Positions 33,376-42,449 are shown, numbered from the stretch's first letter. The stretch: 64,000 nucleotides of DNA from Streptomyces xanthophaeus (GCF_000725805.1 NZ_JOFT01000012.1:62001-126000), one strand, 5' to 3'. Program-made: numbers and translations. Notes: generated by a model not told the origin, from the sequence alone.

Positions 33376-34338
33376 TCAGGTCTCCGCCAGCCGCCCCAGC
33401 GCGGCCCTCACCGCGGCCTGCGAGGCCGGCAGCAGGGGCAGCCGCACGTCGGGAGCCGGGATCCGGCCCTGCGCGTGCAGGACGCCCTTGACCACGGCCG
33501 GATTGGGCTCCGTGAACGCCGCCGCCGACAGCCGGGCCAGCGCGTGCCCCAGGGGCCGGGCCCGCGCCACGTCCCCGGCCCGCCAGGCCGCGGCAAGCTC
33601 CGCGAACCGGGCCGTGGCCAGGTGCGCCGAGGCCAGGATGCCGCCCGCCGCGCCCAGCGCGAGGAGCGGCGAGAGGTACGCGTCGTCGCCCGCGAGCACC
33701 TCGAAGCCGTCCGGCAGGTCGCCGAGCAGGTCCACCGCGTCCTGGCCGATGGACCCGGTCGCGTACTTCACCCCGGCCACCCCGTCGAGGGATCCCAGCG
33801 CCCGCAGCGCGGCCGCGTCCAGCGACTGCCCGGTCCGGTACGGGATGTGATAGACGATCAGCGGTACGGGGCTCGCGTCGGCCACCCGCGCGAAGTGCGC
33901 CAGTACCCCCGCGGCCGACGGCCGGACGAACGGGGGCACGGTCACCAGCGCCGCCCGCGCCTGCGGCCAGCGCTTCAGCCGGGCCAGCGAGGCCTCTGCC
34001 GCCCGGGTGCCGCTCGCCCCGGCGCCCACCGTCAGCAGGGCGTCCCGCTCCGCACAGACCCGGGCGCACACGTCGGTGACGAGGTCGCGCTCCCCCTCGT
34101 CGAGGGAGGCCACCTCGGCGGTGGTGCCGAGCGCGACGATCCCGGCGGCGCCCCCGTCGAGCACCTCGTGGGCCAGCGCCTCCAGGGCGTCGGCGGCGAC
34201 GTCCTCGCCGCCGCGGGTGAAGGGGGTGACGAGCGGTACGTGGATGCCGGAGAGGGCGTCCCGGAGGGTCCGGGCGTCCCGGGCGTCCCGGGCGTCGTCG
34301 AGGTCCCGGACCGGCGCGGCTGCAGTGTCATGTGTCAT
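33376..34338 (-). CDS. DapA-family lyase (dihydrodipicolinate synthase / NAL superfamily)
   Basis: A 320-residue TIM-barrel class I aldolase. Family residues are visible: ALGTTAEVASLDEGER (pyruvate-binding GTT), YHIPYRTGQSL (catalytic Tyr) and GVKYATG (Schiff-base Lys). It may be a true 4-hydroxy-tetrahydrodipicolinate synthase paralogue, but a lysine-pathway context is missing and a LysR regulator is divergent. A catabolic aldolase or lyase acting on a keto-acid is therefore equally likely. Start ATG 34338. Confidence 0.85.
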   Translation of the reverse strand: MTHDTAAAPVRDLDDARDARDARTLRDALSGIHVPLVTPFTRGGEDVAADALEALAHEVLDGGAAGIVALGTTAEVASLDEGERDLVTDVCARVCAERDALLTVGAGASGTRAAEASLARLKRWPQARAALVTVPPFVRPSAAGVLAHFARVADASPVPLIVYHIPYRTGQSLDAAALRALGSLDGVAGVKYATGSIGQDAVDLLGDLPDGFEVLAGDDAYLSPLLALGAAGGILASAHLATARFAELAAAWRAGDVARARPLGHALARLSAAAFTEPNPAVVKGVLHAQGRIPAPDVRLPLLPASQAAVRAALGRLAET

Positions 34339-34384
34339 GCCTTCGAGCCTGCTGTGTGCCGAGCATCGAATCCAGTTCGCATTC

Positions 34385-34401
34385 CTTACGCAACCCGTAA
34401 G
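34385..34401. promoter_or_regulatory. LysR-type operator CTTACG-N5-CGTAAG
   Basis: A perfect 6+6 inverted repeat around CAACC fits the LysR T-N11-A rule. It lies nine bases upstream of the lysR ATG and 46 bases from the divergent dapA-like start. Confidence 0.6.
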
Positions 34402-34409
34402 CTGAGCCG

Positions 34410-35384
34410 ATGCTCGACGTCCGACGCCTGCGCCTGCTGCGCGAACTCGCCCACCGCGGGACCATCGCCGCCGTGGCCCAGGCCCTCGCCTTCAGTCCTT
34501 CGGCGGTGTCCCAGCAACTCGGCGTCCTCGAACGCGAGGCCGGCCTGCCCCTGCTGGAGCGGACCGGCCGCCGGGTCCGCCTGACCCCCGCGGGCCAGAA
34601 CCTCGTCCGGCACGCCGAGGCCGTCCTCGAACGGCTGGAACAGGCCGACGCCGATCTCGCGGAAGCCCGCAGCGGCCTGGCCGGGGTGCTGCGGATCGGC
34701 TCCTTCCCCACGGCCACCCGGGCCATCGTCCCCGCCGCCCTGACCACGCTCGCGCGGCGGCACCCCGCGCTGGAGCCCATGGTGTCGGAGACCGACCCGG
34801 CGGCGGTGGCGCACGCCCTGCGGGCCGGGGACCTGGACGTGGCCCTGGTCCACGCGTACGACTTCGTCCCGCCGCCCCGGGAGCCGGGGCTGTCCGTGGA
34901 GCCGCTGTACGTGGAGGCGATGTACCTGGCCGAGCCCCCGCCGCAGCCGGGCGCCCTGGCCGCACCCGGCTCCGTACCGCTGCCGCCCGTGCCCGTCCCC
35001 TCGGGCGACGCGGACCAGGCCGCGGTGCTGCGGGCCCGCGCGGACGCCCCGTGGATCACGGCCACGCCGGGCACCCTCTGCCACGCCATGACCGTACGGG
35101 CCTGCCAGGCCGCCGGGTTCACGCCCCGGGTCCGCCACCAGGTCGACGAGTTCGCCACCGTGCTCGCCCTGGTCGCGGCGGGCCAGGGCGTGGCCGTCGT
35201 GCCGCAGCTCGGCATCGCCGCCCAGGGCGGGCCGGAGGTCCTGCTGACCCGGCTGCCCATGTCCCGCCGGACCCGGATCGCCTTCCGCAGCGGAGCCGGC
35301 GCGCACCCGGCCGTGGCCGCCTTCGGCGCGGCCCTGCGGGAGGCCGTACCGCCGGAACTGGCCGGATCGCGCGCCTCGCAGTGA
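34410..35384 (+). CDS. LysR-family transcriptional regulator
   Basis: A 324-residue LTTR. The N-terminal HTH (MLDVRRLRLLRELAHRGTIAAVAQALAFSPSAVSQQLGVLE) is followed by a dimer helix and a type 2 periplasmic-binding-like effector domain. It diverges from the DapA-family gene and should control it and itself from the inverted repeat at 34385-34401. The coinducer is unknown. Confidence 0.9.
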   Translation: MLDVRRLRLLRELAHRGTIAAVAQALAFSPSAVSQQLGVLEREAGLPLLERTGRRVRLTPAGQNLVRHAEAVLERLEQADADLAEARSGLAGVLRIGSFPTATRAIVPAALTTLARRHPALEPMVSETDPAAVAHALRAGDLDVALVHAYDFVPPPREPGLSVEPLYVEAMYLAEPPPQPGALAAPGSVPLPPVPVPSGDADQAAVLRARADAPWITATPGTLCHAMTVRACQAAGFTPRVRHQVDEFATVLALVAAGQGVAVVPQLGIAAQGGPEVLLTRLPMSRRTRIAFRSGAGAHPAVAAFGAALREAVPPELAGSRASQ

Positions 35385-35450
35385 CGCAACTCCCGCACGC
35401 CCCGTAGCCCGTGTACGTTCGGACGACAGTCGACGAGAGTGGGGTAGGAC

Positions 35451-36536
35451 GTGACGCATCGCGTACGAGGGGTCATTGCCCGGAGCAAGGGCGCACCGGT
35501 GGAGACGACGACGATCCTCGTGCCCGACCCGGGTCCCGGCGAGGCGCTCGTCCGGGTCCAGGCCTGCGGGGTCTGCCACACCGACCTGCACTACCGCGAG
35601 GGCGGCATCAACGACGAGTTCCCCTTCCTGCTCGGCCACGAGGCCGCCGGGATCGTGGAATCGGTCGGCCCGGACGTCACCTCGGTGGCGCCCGGCGACT
35701 TCGTCGTCCTCAACTGGCGCGCGGTGTGCGGCACCTGCCGGGCCTGCCGGCGCGGACGCCCCTGGTACTGCTTCGCCACGCACAACGCCACGCAGTCGAT
35801 GACGCTGGAGGACGGCACCAAGCTGTCCCCGGCGCTGGGCATCGGCGCCTTCGCCGAGAAGACCCTCGTCGCGGCCGGTCAGTGCACCAAGGTGGACCCG
35901 GCCGCCGCGCCGGCCGCCGCCGGACTGCTCGGCTGCGGGGTGATGGCGGGCCTGGGTGCGGCGCTGAACACGGGCAACGTCGGGCGGGGCGACTCCGTGG
36001 CCGTCATCGGCTGCGGGGGAGTGGGCAACGCGGCCGTGGCGGGCGCCCGGCTGGCCGGGGCCTCGAAGATCATCGCCGTGGACCTGGACGACCGGAAGCT
36101 GGAGTGGGCGCGCGGCCTGGGCGCCACGCACACCGTCAACGGCCGTGCGGAGGACGTGGTCAAGGCCGTGCAGGCGCTGACCGACGGCAACGGCGCCGAC
36201 GTGGTCATCGATGCCGTGGGCCGCCCCGAGACCTACCGGCAGGCCTTCTACGCGCGCGACCTGGCCGGCACCGTGGTCCTGGTCGGGGTGCCCACGCCGG
36301 AGATGAAGCTCGAACTCCCGCTCCTCGACGTCTTCGGCCGCGGCGGCGCGCTCAAGTCCTCGTGGTACGGGGACTGCCTGCCCGAGCGGGACTTCCCGCT
36401 GCTCATCGACCTCTACCTCCAGGGCCGCCTCGACCTGGACGCCTTCGTCTCCGAGACGATCCCCCTGGACGGGGTCGAGGACGCGTTCGCCCGGATGGAA
36501 CGGGGCGAGGTGCTCCGCTCGGTCGTCGAGTTCTGA
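35451..36536 (+). CDS. S-(hydroxymethyl)mycothiol dehydrogenase
   Basis: A 361-residue zinc alcohol dehydrogenase of the mycothiol-dependent formaldehyde dehydrogenase type. Catalytic zinc ligands are in [10 protein letters not shown] and GHEAAG, the structural-zinc cysteines in [15 protein letters not shown], and NAD binding in [10 protein letters not shown]. The [17 protein letters not shown] tail is characteristic. It oxidises the mycothiol-formaldehyde adduct, detoxifying formaldehyde in actinobacteria. The GTG start ([13 protein letters not shown]) matches the conserved N-terminus. The metallo-beta-lactamase gene that commonly partners it lies nearby, but here is convergent. Confidence 0.92.
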   Translation: MTHRVRGVIARSKGAPVETTTILVPDPGPGEALVRVQACGVCHTDLHYREGGINDEFPFLLGHEAAGIVESVGPDVTSVAPGDFVVLNWRAVCGTCRACRRGRPWYCFATHNATQSMTLEDGTKLSPALGIGAFAEKTLVAAGQCTKVDPAAAPAAAGLLGCGVMAGLGAALNTGNVGRGDSVAVIGCGGVGNAAVAGARLAGASKIIAVDLDDRKLEWARGLGATHTVNGRAEDVVKAVQALTDGNGADVVIDAVGRPETYRQAFYARDLAGTVVLVGVPTPEMKLELPLLDVFGRGGALKSSWYGDCLPERDFPLLIDLYLQGRLDLDAFVSETIPLDGVEDAFARMERGEVLRSVVEF

Positions 36537-36600
36537 CGGGACCGCCCGGGCCGCGGGGCAGTCCGGCCGCGGGCCGACCCTGCCGAGCGGCCCGGGCGGG

Positions 36601-37410
36601 TCAGCCGGGCTCCACGAAGGGCCGGGTGAGGTGCGCGGTGGCCAGCAGGGCGCCGCGCTCCACGGCCCGGGCCAGCAGGTCCTCCCGTGAGGCCCGGGCG
36701 GCGGCCCGGTCGCGCTCGTGCGAGTACGGGACGGCCGGATTGCCCAACTGCACGGCGTGCACGAGCACATCCCCGGTGACCAGTACGTCCCTGGCCCCGT
36801 CCGGGCCCCCGCCGTCCTGCTCCACCAGCACCGACTGGTGTCCGGGCGTGTGCCCGGGGGTCGGCAGCAGGGTGATCCCCCGGCCCAGCCGGTGGTGTCC
36901 GTCCACCTCGTGGAGCTGCCCGCTCGCCCGCAGCGGAGCCACCGTCCAGCCGTACACCGGGTCCGCCCGGTCCAGCGCGGCGACCTCCGCGCGCTGGACC
37001 ACGTACCGCGCGGCCGGGAAGAAGGGCTGCCCGTCAGCCCCTGCCGACCAGCCCGCGTGGTCCTCGTGCAGATGGGTCAGGACCACCGTCTCCACGTCCG
37101 CCGCGGAGATTCCGGCGGCCGCGAGGACGGCGGGCAGCCGTCCGGGCACCGGCGCCCAGCCCGCGGCGGGCCCCTGAGCCGGGCCGACCCCGGCGTCCAC
37201 CAGGACCCAGCGGCCACCCGGCCGGGCGATAGCGAAGCAGCGGAAGTCGAGCAGCCAGGCGCCGTCCGGCCCGGCAGCGTCCGGATCGAGGAGCGCGGCC
37301 CGGGCCCAATCGGCCTCGTCCGCGCCGGGGAAGGCCGTACGGGACGGCTCGAAGAAGGTGCCGGTGGCGTCCAGCAGGGCCACTACGCGTCCGTGACGGT
37401 CCATTCGCAT
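36601..37410 (-). CDS. Metallo-beta-lactamase-fold hydrolase
   Basis: A 269-residue MBL-fold protein with the zinc motif THLHEDHAGW, a second histidine in PTPGHTPGHQ and an aspartate in VTGDVLVH. A final histidine is in LLATAHLT. The start is either ATG 37410 or ATG 37404; neither has a clear ribosome site and the divergent PIG-L gene starts 13 bases away. It may be a lactonase or thioester hydrolase. Since it is convergent with the formaldehyde dehydrogenase, a joint role is possible but not shown. Confidence 0.85.
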   Translation of the reverse strand: MRMDRHGRVVALLDATGTFFEPSRTAFPGADEADWARAALLDPDAAGPDGAWLLDFRCFAIARPGGRWVLVDAGVGPAQGPAAGWAPVPGRLPAVLAAAGISAADVETVVLTHLHEDHAGWSAGADGQPFFPAARYVVQRAEVAALDRADPVYGWTVAPLRASGQLHEVDGHHRLGRGITLLPTPGHTPGHQSVLVEQDGGGPDGARDVLVTGDVLVHAVQLGNPAVPYSHERDRAAARASREDLLARAVERGALLATAHLTRPFVEPG

Positions 37411-37422
37411 ATTGTGCGGTGC

Positions 37423-38187
37423 ATGACCGAACAGCACGATCAGCGGGCTCCCTTGGAGCCCATGCCCACCGACTGGACCCGCGCCCTCGCCGTGGTCGCG
37501 CACCCCGATGACCTCGAATACGGCTCCGCTGCCGCCATCGCGGACTGGACGGACGGGGGCCGCGAGGTCGTCTACCTCCTGGCAACGCGGGGGGAGGCGG
37601 GCATCGACACCATCGCCCCGGCGGAGTGCGCCCCGCTGCGCGAGGCGGAGCAGCGCGCGAGCGCGGCCGTGGTCGGCGTGACCCAGGTGGAGTTCCTGGA
37701 CTACCGGGACGGAGTCGTCGAGTACGGCCTGGACCTGCGTCGCGACATCGCCGCGGCCATCCGCCGCCACCGTCCCGAGCTGATCATCACCATGAACCAC
37801 CGCGACACGTGGGGCGGCGAGGCCGGCGGCGGCTTCTGGAACACCCCCGACCACAAGGCCGTCGGCCGGGCCACCCTGGACGCGGCCGCCGACGCGGGCA
37901 ACCGGTGGATCTTCCCCGAGCTGATCTCGGAGCAGGGCCTGGAGCCCTGGAACGGGGTGCGCTGGGTCGCGGTGTCCGGCACGACCACCCCGACGCACGG
38001 GGTCGATGCGGCCCCGGGCATGGAGCGTGCGGTGAAGTCCCTGATGGAGCACAAGGCGTACATCGAGGTGCTGACGGACCAGGACCCCGAGGAGTACGTG
38101 CGCGGCTTCCTCGGCGGGTTCGCGGAGCAGGCCGGCGCCCGGTTCGGCGGCCGTCCCGCGGTGCTGTTCGAGGTCTTCCCCCGCTGA
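37423..38187 (+). CDS. PIG-L family deacetylase
   Basis: A 254-residue protein with the LmbE/PIG-L zinc motif AHPDDLEYG near the N-terminus and NHRDTWGGEAGGGFWNTPDHKAVG supplying later conserved residues. MshB and Mca of mycothiol metabolism belong to this fold, but this copy is a general PIG-L member, so the substrate is open. ATG 37423 gives MTEQHDQRAPLEPMP. It is divergent from the MBL gene with only 12 bases between the two ATGs. Confidence 0.87.
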   Translation: MTEQHDQRAPLEPMPTDWTRALAVVAHPDDLEYGSAAAIADWTDGGREVVYLLATRGEAGIDTIAPAECAPLREAEQRASAAVVGVTQVEFLDYRDGVVEYGLDLRRDIAAAIRRHRPELIITMNHRDTWGGEAGGGFWNTPDHKAVGRATLDAAADAGNRWIFPELISEQGLEPWNGVRWVAVSGTTTPTHGVDAAPGMERAVKSLMEHKAYIEVLTDQDPEEYVRGFLGGFAEQAGARFGGRPAVLFEVFPR

Positions 38188-38202
38188 CGCGATCCCCCTA
38201 AG

Positions 38203-38217
38203 CTGACGATCCGTCAG
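38203..38217. promoter_or_regulatory. CTGACG-ATC-CGTCAG palindrome
   Basis: A perfect inverted repeat abutting the ATG of the crotonase gene. Palindromes of this kind are typical operators of TetR-family regulators of fatty-acid genes. Confidence 0.5.
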
Positions 38218-39084
38218 ATGGGGTCAGGGGTCCGGGAGGTGCGGGACAGGGTGATCGACACCATTTCCACGGACATCGCGGAGGGTGAGGAACGCATCCG
38301 GCTGGAGGTCGCGGACGGCGTCGCCACCCTCACCCTGTGCCGCCCCGACCGGCTCAACGGCTGGAGCTGGGAGTCCACCCGCCAGCTGGGCCTGCTGGCG
38401 GACCGCATCCGCTTCGACCCCGCCGTACGGGTGGTCCTGCTGAGGGCCGAGGGCCGCGCCTTCTGCGCGGGCATAGACGTGAGCGCCCCCGGCGGGGCCG
38501 TCACCGGGGGCTCCGCGGCCGAGCGCACCCGCAACTACTACGAGGGCATCCGCTGGGTCCACGAGCGCTTCGCCGTCCTCGCCCGGCTCCCGCAGCCGGT
38601 GGTGGCCGCCGTCCAGGGCTACTGCCTCGGCTTCGGCTTCGAACTGGCCCTGATGGCCGACGTCCGGGTGGCGGCCGAGGACGCCGTCTTCGCCCTGCCC
38701 GAGGCGCAGCTGGGCGTGGCGGTGGACGCGGGCGGCGACCTGCGCATCGCCCGGGAGGCGGGTGCGGGCTGGGCCAAGTACCTCGCCCTGACGGGCCGCA
38801 GGATCGACGCGGCGACGGCCGAACGCCTGCACCTGGTCCAGCAGGTGGTCCCGGTGGCGGAGCTGGAGCCCACCGCGCGGGCGCTGGCGGCGGAGATCGC
38901 CGCCAACGCGCCCCTCGCCGTCCAGGGCATCAAGCGGGCCGTCGACGCCTATGCCGACGCCGCCCTTCCTGCTGCCCTCGACCGCGTCGCCATGACCGCC
39001 GCCCTCACCCTCACCTCGGACGACTGCCGGGAGGGCTACGGCGCGAAGGCGGCCCGCCGCCCTCCCCACTTCAACGGGACCTGA
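38218..39084 (+). CDS. Enoyl-CoA hydratase/isomerase family protein, dienoyl-CoA isomerase-like
   Basis: A 288-residue crotonase-fold enzyme with oxyanion-hole segments GRAFCAGIDVS and GYCLGFGFELALMADVRV. In LPEAQLGVAVDAGG the Glu and Asp are eight residues apart, as in delta-3,5-delta-2,4-dienoyl-CoA isomerase, which favours an isomerase over a hydratase. The ATG at 38218 touches an operator-like palindrome and lacks a ribosome site. GTG 38251, preceded by GGGAGG, may be the true start. It is convergent with a 2,4-dienoyl-CoA-reductase-like SDR. Confidence 0.85.
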   Translation: MGSGVREVRDRVIDTISTDIAEGEERIRLEVADGVATLTLCRPDRLNGWSWESTRQLGLLADRIRFDPAVRVVLLRAEGRAFCAGIDVSAPGGAVTGGSAAERTRNYYEGIRWVHERFAVLARLPQPVVAAVQGYCLGFGFELALMADVRVAAEDAVFALPEAQLGVAVDAGGDLRIAREAGAGWAKYLALTGRRIDAATAERLHLVQQVVPVAELEPTARALAAEIAANAPLAVQGIKRAVDAYADAALPAALDRVAMTAALTLTSDDCREGYGAKAARRPPHFNGT

Positions 39085-39091
39085 CCGCGGC

Positions 39092-39988
39092 TCACCCGCC
39101 GAACGGGCCGCGCCCCAGCTGCTCGCGCACCGGGACGACCTCAGGGGCGACCACCGAGCGCCGCTGCCAGTTCGCCCCGTCGACCACCAGGGTGTGACCG
39201 GTCACGAACCGGGCGTACGGCGAGGCCAGGAAGGTGGCGGCCCAGCCCAGCTCGTGCGGCGCACCGACCCGCAGCGCGGGCTGGCGCGCGTCCCGGGCCC
39301 CGGGCGCGGCGCGCTCCAGGCCGCCCCGGATGTCCTCGGTCATGTCGGCGTGCGGGAACAGTCCGGGGACGAGCCCGTTGATCTGGATGCCGTACGGGCC
39401 CCACTCCACGGCCAGGGTCTCCACCAGGCTCTTCACCCCGGCCTTGGCCGCCGCGCTGTGGGAGAAGCCGGGCCCGCCCGTCCAGGCGTACGAGGCGCCG
39501 ATGTTCACGATCGAGCCGGGGGTGCCCGCGGCGAGGTGGCGGCGGCCGAACTCGCGGGTCATGAACCAGGTGCCGGTCAGGGTGATGTCCACCACCGCCC
39601 GCCAGGCGTTGGGCGAGAGGTCCTCCGCGGGGGAGGGGAAGTTGGCCGCCGCGTTGTTGACCAGGACGTCCGGCAGGCCCAGGGCCGCCTCGGCCGCGTC
39701 GAAGACCTCCGCGACCCGTTCGGGGTCCCGGATGTCGCAGGCGGCGGCCGCCACCCGGCCCGCGCCGGGGACGGCCGCCAGTTCCCTGCGCGCGGCCTCG
39801 AGCTGCTCGGCCCGGCGGCTCGCGATCACCAGATCGGCGCCGAGCCGGGCGAACTCGGTGGCGATGGCCTTGCCCAGCCCGGTGCCGCCGCCGGTCACGA
39901 GGACCACCTGCCCGGCGTACGTACCGGGAGGCAGGGCGGCGGCGCCGGGCGGTGGCGGCGCGGGCAGACCGCGCGGGAGGTTCTCCAT
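39092..39988 (-). CDS. SDR oxidoreductase, 2,4-dienoyl-CoA reductase-like
   Basis: A 298-residue short-chain dehydrogenase with VLVTGGGTGLGKAIA for NADP binding and NNAAANF. It has SYAWTGGPGFSHSAAAKAGV, where Tyr, Ser (+11) and Lys (+15) have the spacing of the DECR1 family and not the usual YxxxK. It therefore probably reduces 2,4-dienoyl-CoA during breakdown of unsaturated fatty acids. It is convergent with the crotonase gene, with seven bases between stops. Confidence 0.85.
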   Translation of the reverse strand: MENLPRGLPAPPPPGAAALPPGTYAGQVVLVTGGGTGLGKAIATEFARLGADLVIASRRAEQLEAARRELAAVPGAGRVAAAACDIRDPERVAEVFDAAEAALGLPDVLVNNAAANFPSPAEDLSPNAWRAVVDITLTGTWFMTREFGRRHLAAGTPGSIVNIGASYAWTGGPGFSHSAAAKAGVKSLVETLAVEWGPYGIQINGLVPGLFPHADMTEDIRGGLERAAPGARDARQPALRVGAPHELGWAATFLASPYARFVTGHTLVVDGANWQRRSVVAPEVVPVREQLGRGPFGG

Positions 39989-40051
39989 GCGCCCATCGAT
40001 AGCCTGTGGGCGCTCAGATCACCATGCCGAGGACAGGATCGGCCCCCGGGC

Positions 40052-41218
40052 TCAACTGGGCTGTGCGTAGGCCTGCTTGCTCGCGCAGGTCCAGATCACC
40101 GCGCTGCTCGCCCGGGTCTCCCGGTCGACGACGGTGCCGGCGACCCGGTCGTCGTCCGTGGCGGCGAAGGCGCGGCTGAGGGTGTCGCGGGTCGAGCCCT
40201 CGGGGTGCGGCAGGGCCAGCAGGGGCCCCTTGCCGGGCCAGTAGACGGCCTGGAAGTAGCTGGCCCAGCTCTCCTCGAACTCGGTGGCGGTGCCCACGGC
40301 CGCATTGGTCGTCGGACTGCTGCCCGAGAGTTCGACGTTGCGGTAGCGGCCAAGCTCGCCCGGGTCGGCGGGCAGGGCGTCGTAGGGCTTCTTCCAGACG
40401 GCCGGGGTCAGCGCCGGGTCGTTGCGGTAGTAGTAGTCCTCCACGCCGACCACGCGGCCCCGCTCGTCGATGTCCCGGCCGATGGTGGAGTACGAGTAGT
40501 GGGAGCCGTTCCACACCTGGAGGCTGTACGGCGGGTAGCCGCCCCCGGCGGGCCAGACCACGGGGAAGGTCTTGGTGACGTTGGTGTCGTTGTCGGCGTC
40601 GTAGTAGGAGCCGCTGGCGGTGCCGACGACGTCACCGCGCTTGTTGATCCCGCTCAGCAGGATGACCTTGGTGCCGGGGATCGCGTCGGCGGGGACCGGC
40701 AGTTCGCGTACGACCTTGCCGCCCACCCACTCCTTGGCGACGCCCTGGTCCACGGCGACGACCCGGCCCGACTCGTTGACGTCCACGTCCACCTCGTACC
40801 CGTCGGCGACGGGTGCCGTGAGCGCCTCGGAGGTCGCGGCGCCCAGCTGGTGGGTGAAGGCGATCTTGGCGTGGTCCGAGGCACGGCTGGCCGTGCCCAC
40901 CATGAGGCCCTTGGCGCTGACGGCCTTGACGCTGCCCCAGTCGAAGCCCGCGGGCAGCGGTACGGCGTGCGCCGTGTGCTCGGCGCCGGTCCAGTAGGCG
41001 GGGCGGCCGCCGCTCTCGCCGACCACGAGCCCGCCGGTACCGAAGCCCCGCGCGATCCCCCCGCCCAGCCCCTGCACGGCGGGCAGGAGCTCGATGCCCG
41101 GGCTGCACGCCGCCGCGCCGGCCGCCGCCGAGGCCGGTCCGGCGGCGGTGATCAGCCCCGCGAGGACGGCCGCGGCCCCCGCCACGGCCGTCGCGTTCCT
41201 CATCCCGATTCTTCTCAC
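40052..41218 (-). CDS. Secreted HAF-like beta-propeller protein
   Basis: A 388-residue exported protein: signal peptide RNATAVAGAAAVLAGLITAAGPASA, then repeated strands of the type ARGFGTGGLVVGESGGRPAYW, DVNESGRVVAVDQG, INKRGDVVGTASG and IDERGRVVGVEDYY. These recur roughly every 60 residues like HAF or propeller blades. One Cys pair (ACSPG near the start, WTCASK at the end) may close the ring. The GTG at 41218 is chosen over ATG 41203 because of GGGGGAC at the right distance and a charged N-region. Function unknown, extracellular. Confidence 0.75.
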   Translation of the reverse strand: MRRIGMRNATAVAGAAAVLAGLITAAGPASAAAGAAACSPGIELLPAVQGLGGGIARGFGTGGLVVGESGGRPAYWTGAEHTAHAVPLPAGFDWGSVKAVSAKGLMVGTASRASDHAKIAFTHQLGAATSEALTAPVADGYEVDVDVNESGRVVAVDQGVAKEWVGGKVVRELPVPADAIPGTKVILLSGINKRGDVVGTASGSYYDADNDTNVTKTFPVVWPAGGGYPPYSLQVWNGSHYSYSTIGRDIDERGRVVGVEDYYYRNDPALTPAVWKKPYDALPADPGELGRYRNVELSGSSPTTNAAVGTATEFEESWASYFQAVYWPGKGPLLALPHPEGSTRDTLSRAFAATDDDRVAGTVVDRETRASSAVIWTCASKQAYAQPS

Positions 41219-41415
41219 GACTGAAGTCCCCCTGCTGGTCTGTGCCATGTGCCCTGCGGCACCGGCCCGTTGATCTACGGCACATGCTGCCAAACGACCG
41301 CCCCGCGCGCACACGTGTTCGCGCGGGGGCGCGGGCGAGGCGGCCCCCGGGGTTTCGCGGCGCCGCGCGGACCGGTCCGTTCCCCCCGCTTCCCCCGATG
41401 GGTTCACAGGAGGGC

Positions 41416-41427
41416 AAGCGACCGCTT
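41416..41427. promoter_or_regulatory. AAGCG-AC-CGCTT inverted repeat
   Basis: A 5+5 inverted repeat 48 bases before the quinone-oxidoreductase start, a position suited to repression of the acyl-CoA operon. The regulator is not in the window. Confidence 0.4.
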
Positions 41428-41474
41428 AGTATGCCCGCGGAGTGTGGTTCCTCGACGGCGGCTGGAGGCCCCGG

Positions 41475-42449
41475 ATGCAGGCATGGCGCGTACATACCCC
41501 CGGCGAACCCCGTGAGGCCATGCGCCTCGAGGAAGTTCCCGAACCGGTGCCCGGCGAGGGCGAGGTGAAGCTCCGGGTGCTCGCGGCCAACGTCAACTTC
41601 CCCGACGCCCTCCTGGTCCGCGGGCAGTACCAGATCCGGCCCCCGCTGCCCTTCACCCCCGGCGTGGAGGTCTGCGCCGAGACCGAGGACGGCCGCCGCG
41701 TCATCGCCAACCCGAGCCTGCCGCACGGCGGCTTCGCCGAGTACGTCACCGCGCCCGCCCGCGCCCTGCTCCCCGCCCCGGACTCCCTCGACGACGCCGA
41801 GGCCGCCGCCCTGCACATCGGCTACCAGACCGGCTGGTTCGGCCTGCACCGCCGGGCCCGCCTGCAGCCGGGCGAGACCCTCCTCGTGCACGCCGCCGCC
41901 GGCGGGGTCGGCAGCGCCGCCGTCCAGCTCGGCAAGGCCGCCGGGGCCACCGTCATCGGGGTCGTCGGCGGCAAGGCCAAGGCCCGCACCGCCGAGGAGC
42001 TCGGCTGCGACCTCGTGATCGACCGCACGGCGGAGGACCTCGTCGCGCGCGTCAAGGAGTTCACGGCCGGACGGGGCGCCGACGTCGTCTACGACCCGGT
42101 GGGCGGCGACGCCTACACCGCCTCCGCCAAGTGCGTGGCCTTCGAGGGCCGGATCGTCGTCGTGGGCTTCGCCAGCGGCACGATTCCCGCCCCCGCCCTC
42201 AACCACGCCCTCGTCAAGAACTACGCCGTCCTCGGCCTGCACTGGGGGCTGTACGCCACCAAGGAGCCCGCCGCGATCCTCGCCTGCCACACCGAACTCA
42301 CCCGGCTCGCAGCCGACGGCGCCATCAAGCCGCTCGTCAGCGAACGCCTCCCCCTCGACGCAGCCGCCGACGCCGTCCAGCGCCTCGCCGACGGGACCAC
42401 CACCGGCCGGCTGGTCGTCGTACCGGCCCTGGACGGAGGCTCCCGATGA
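41475..42449 (+). CDS. NADPH:quinone oxidoreductase family protein
   Basis: A 324-residue MDR-superfamily enzyme without zinc-binding cysteines. It has a GroES-like N-domain (NVNFPDALLVRGQYQIRPPLPFTPG) and a Rossmann domain (LLVHAAAGGVGSAAVQLGKAAGA). ATG 41475 has GGAGG six bases upstream. It is the first of three translationally coupled genes with two acyl-CoA dehydrogenases (four-base ATGA overlaps). Acting with them, it may be an enoyl or quinone reductase of acyl-CoA catabolism. Confidence 0.88.
   Translation: MQAWRVHTPGEPREAMRLEEVPEPVPGEGEVKLRVLAANVNFPDALLVRGQYQIRPPLPFTPGVEVCAETEDGRRVIANPSLPHGGFAEYVTAPARALLPAPDSLDDAEAAALHIGYQTGWFGLHRRARLQPGETLLVHAAAGGVGSAAVQLGKAAGATVIGVVGGKAKARTAEELGCDLVIDRTAEDLVARVKEFTAGRGADVVYDPVGGDAYTASAKCVAFEGRIVVVGFASGTIPAPALNHALVKNYAVLGLHWGLYATKEPAAILACHTELTRLAADGAIKPLVSERLPLDAAADAVQRLADGTTTGRLVVVPALDGGSR

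Noticed and set aside
41442..41474. Earlier start of the quinone-oxidoreductase gene
   Set aside because: The extra 11 codons lack conservation-like sequence, and the ATG at 41475 has a GGAGG site at ideal distance.
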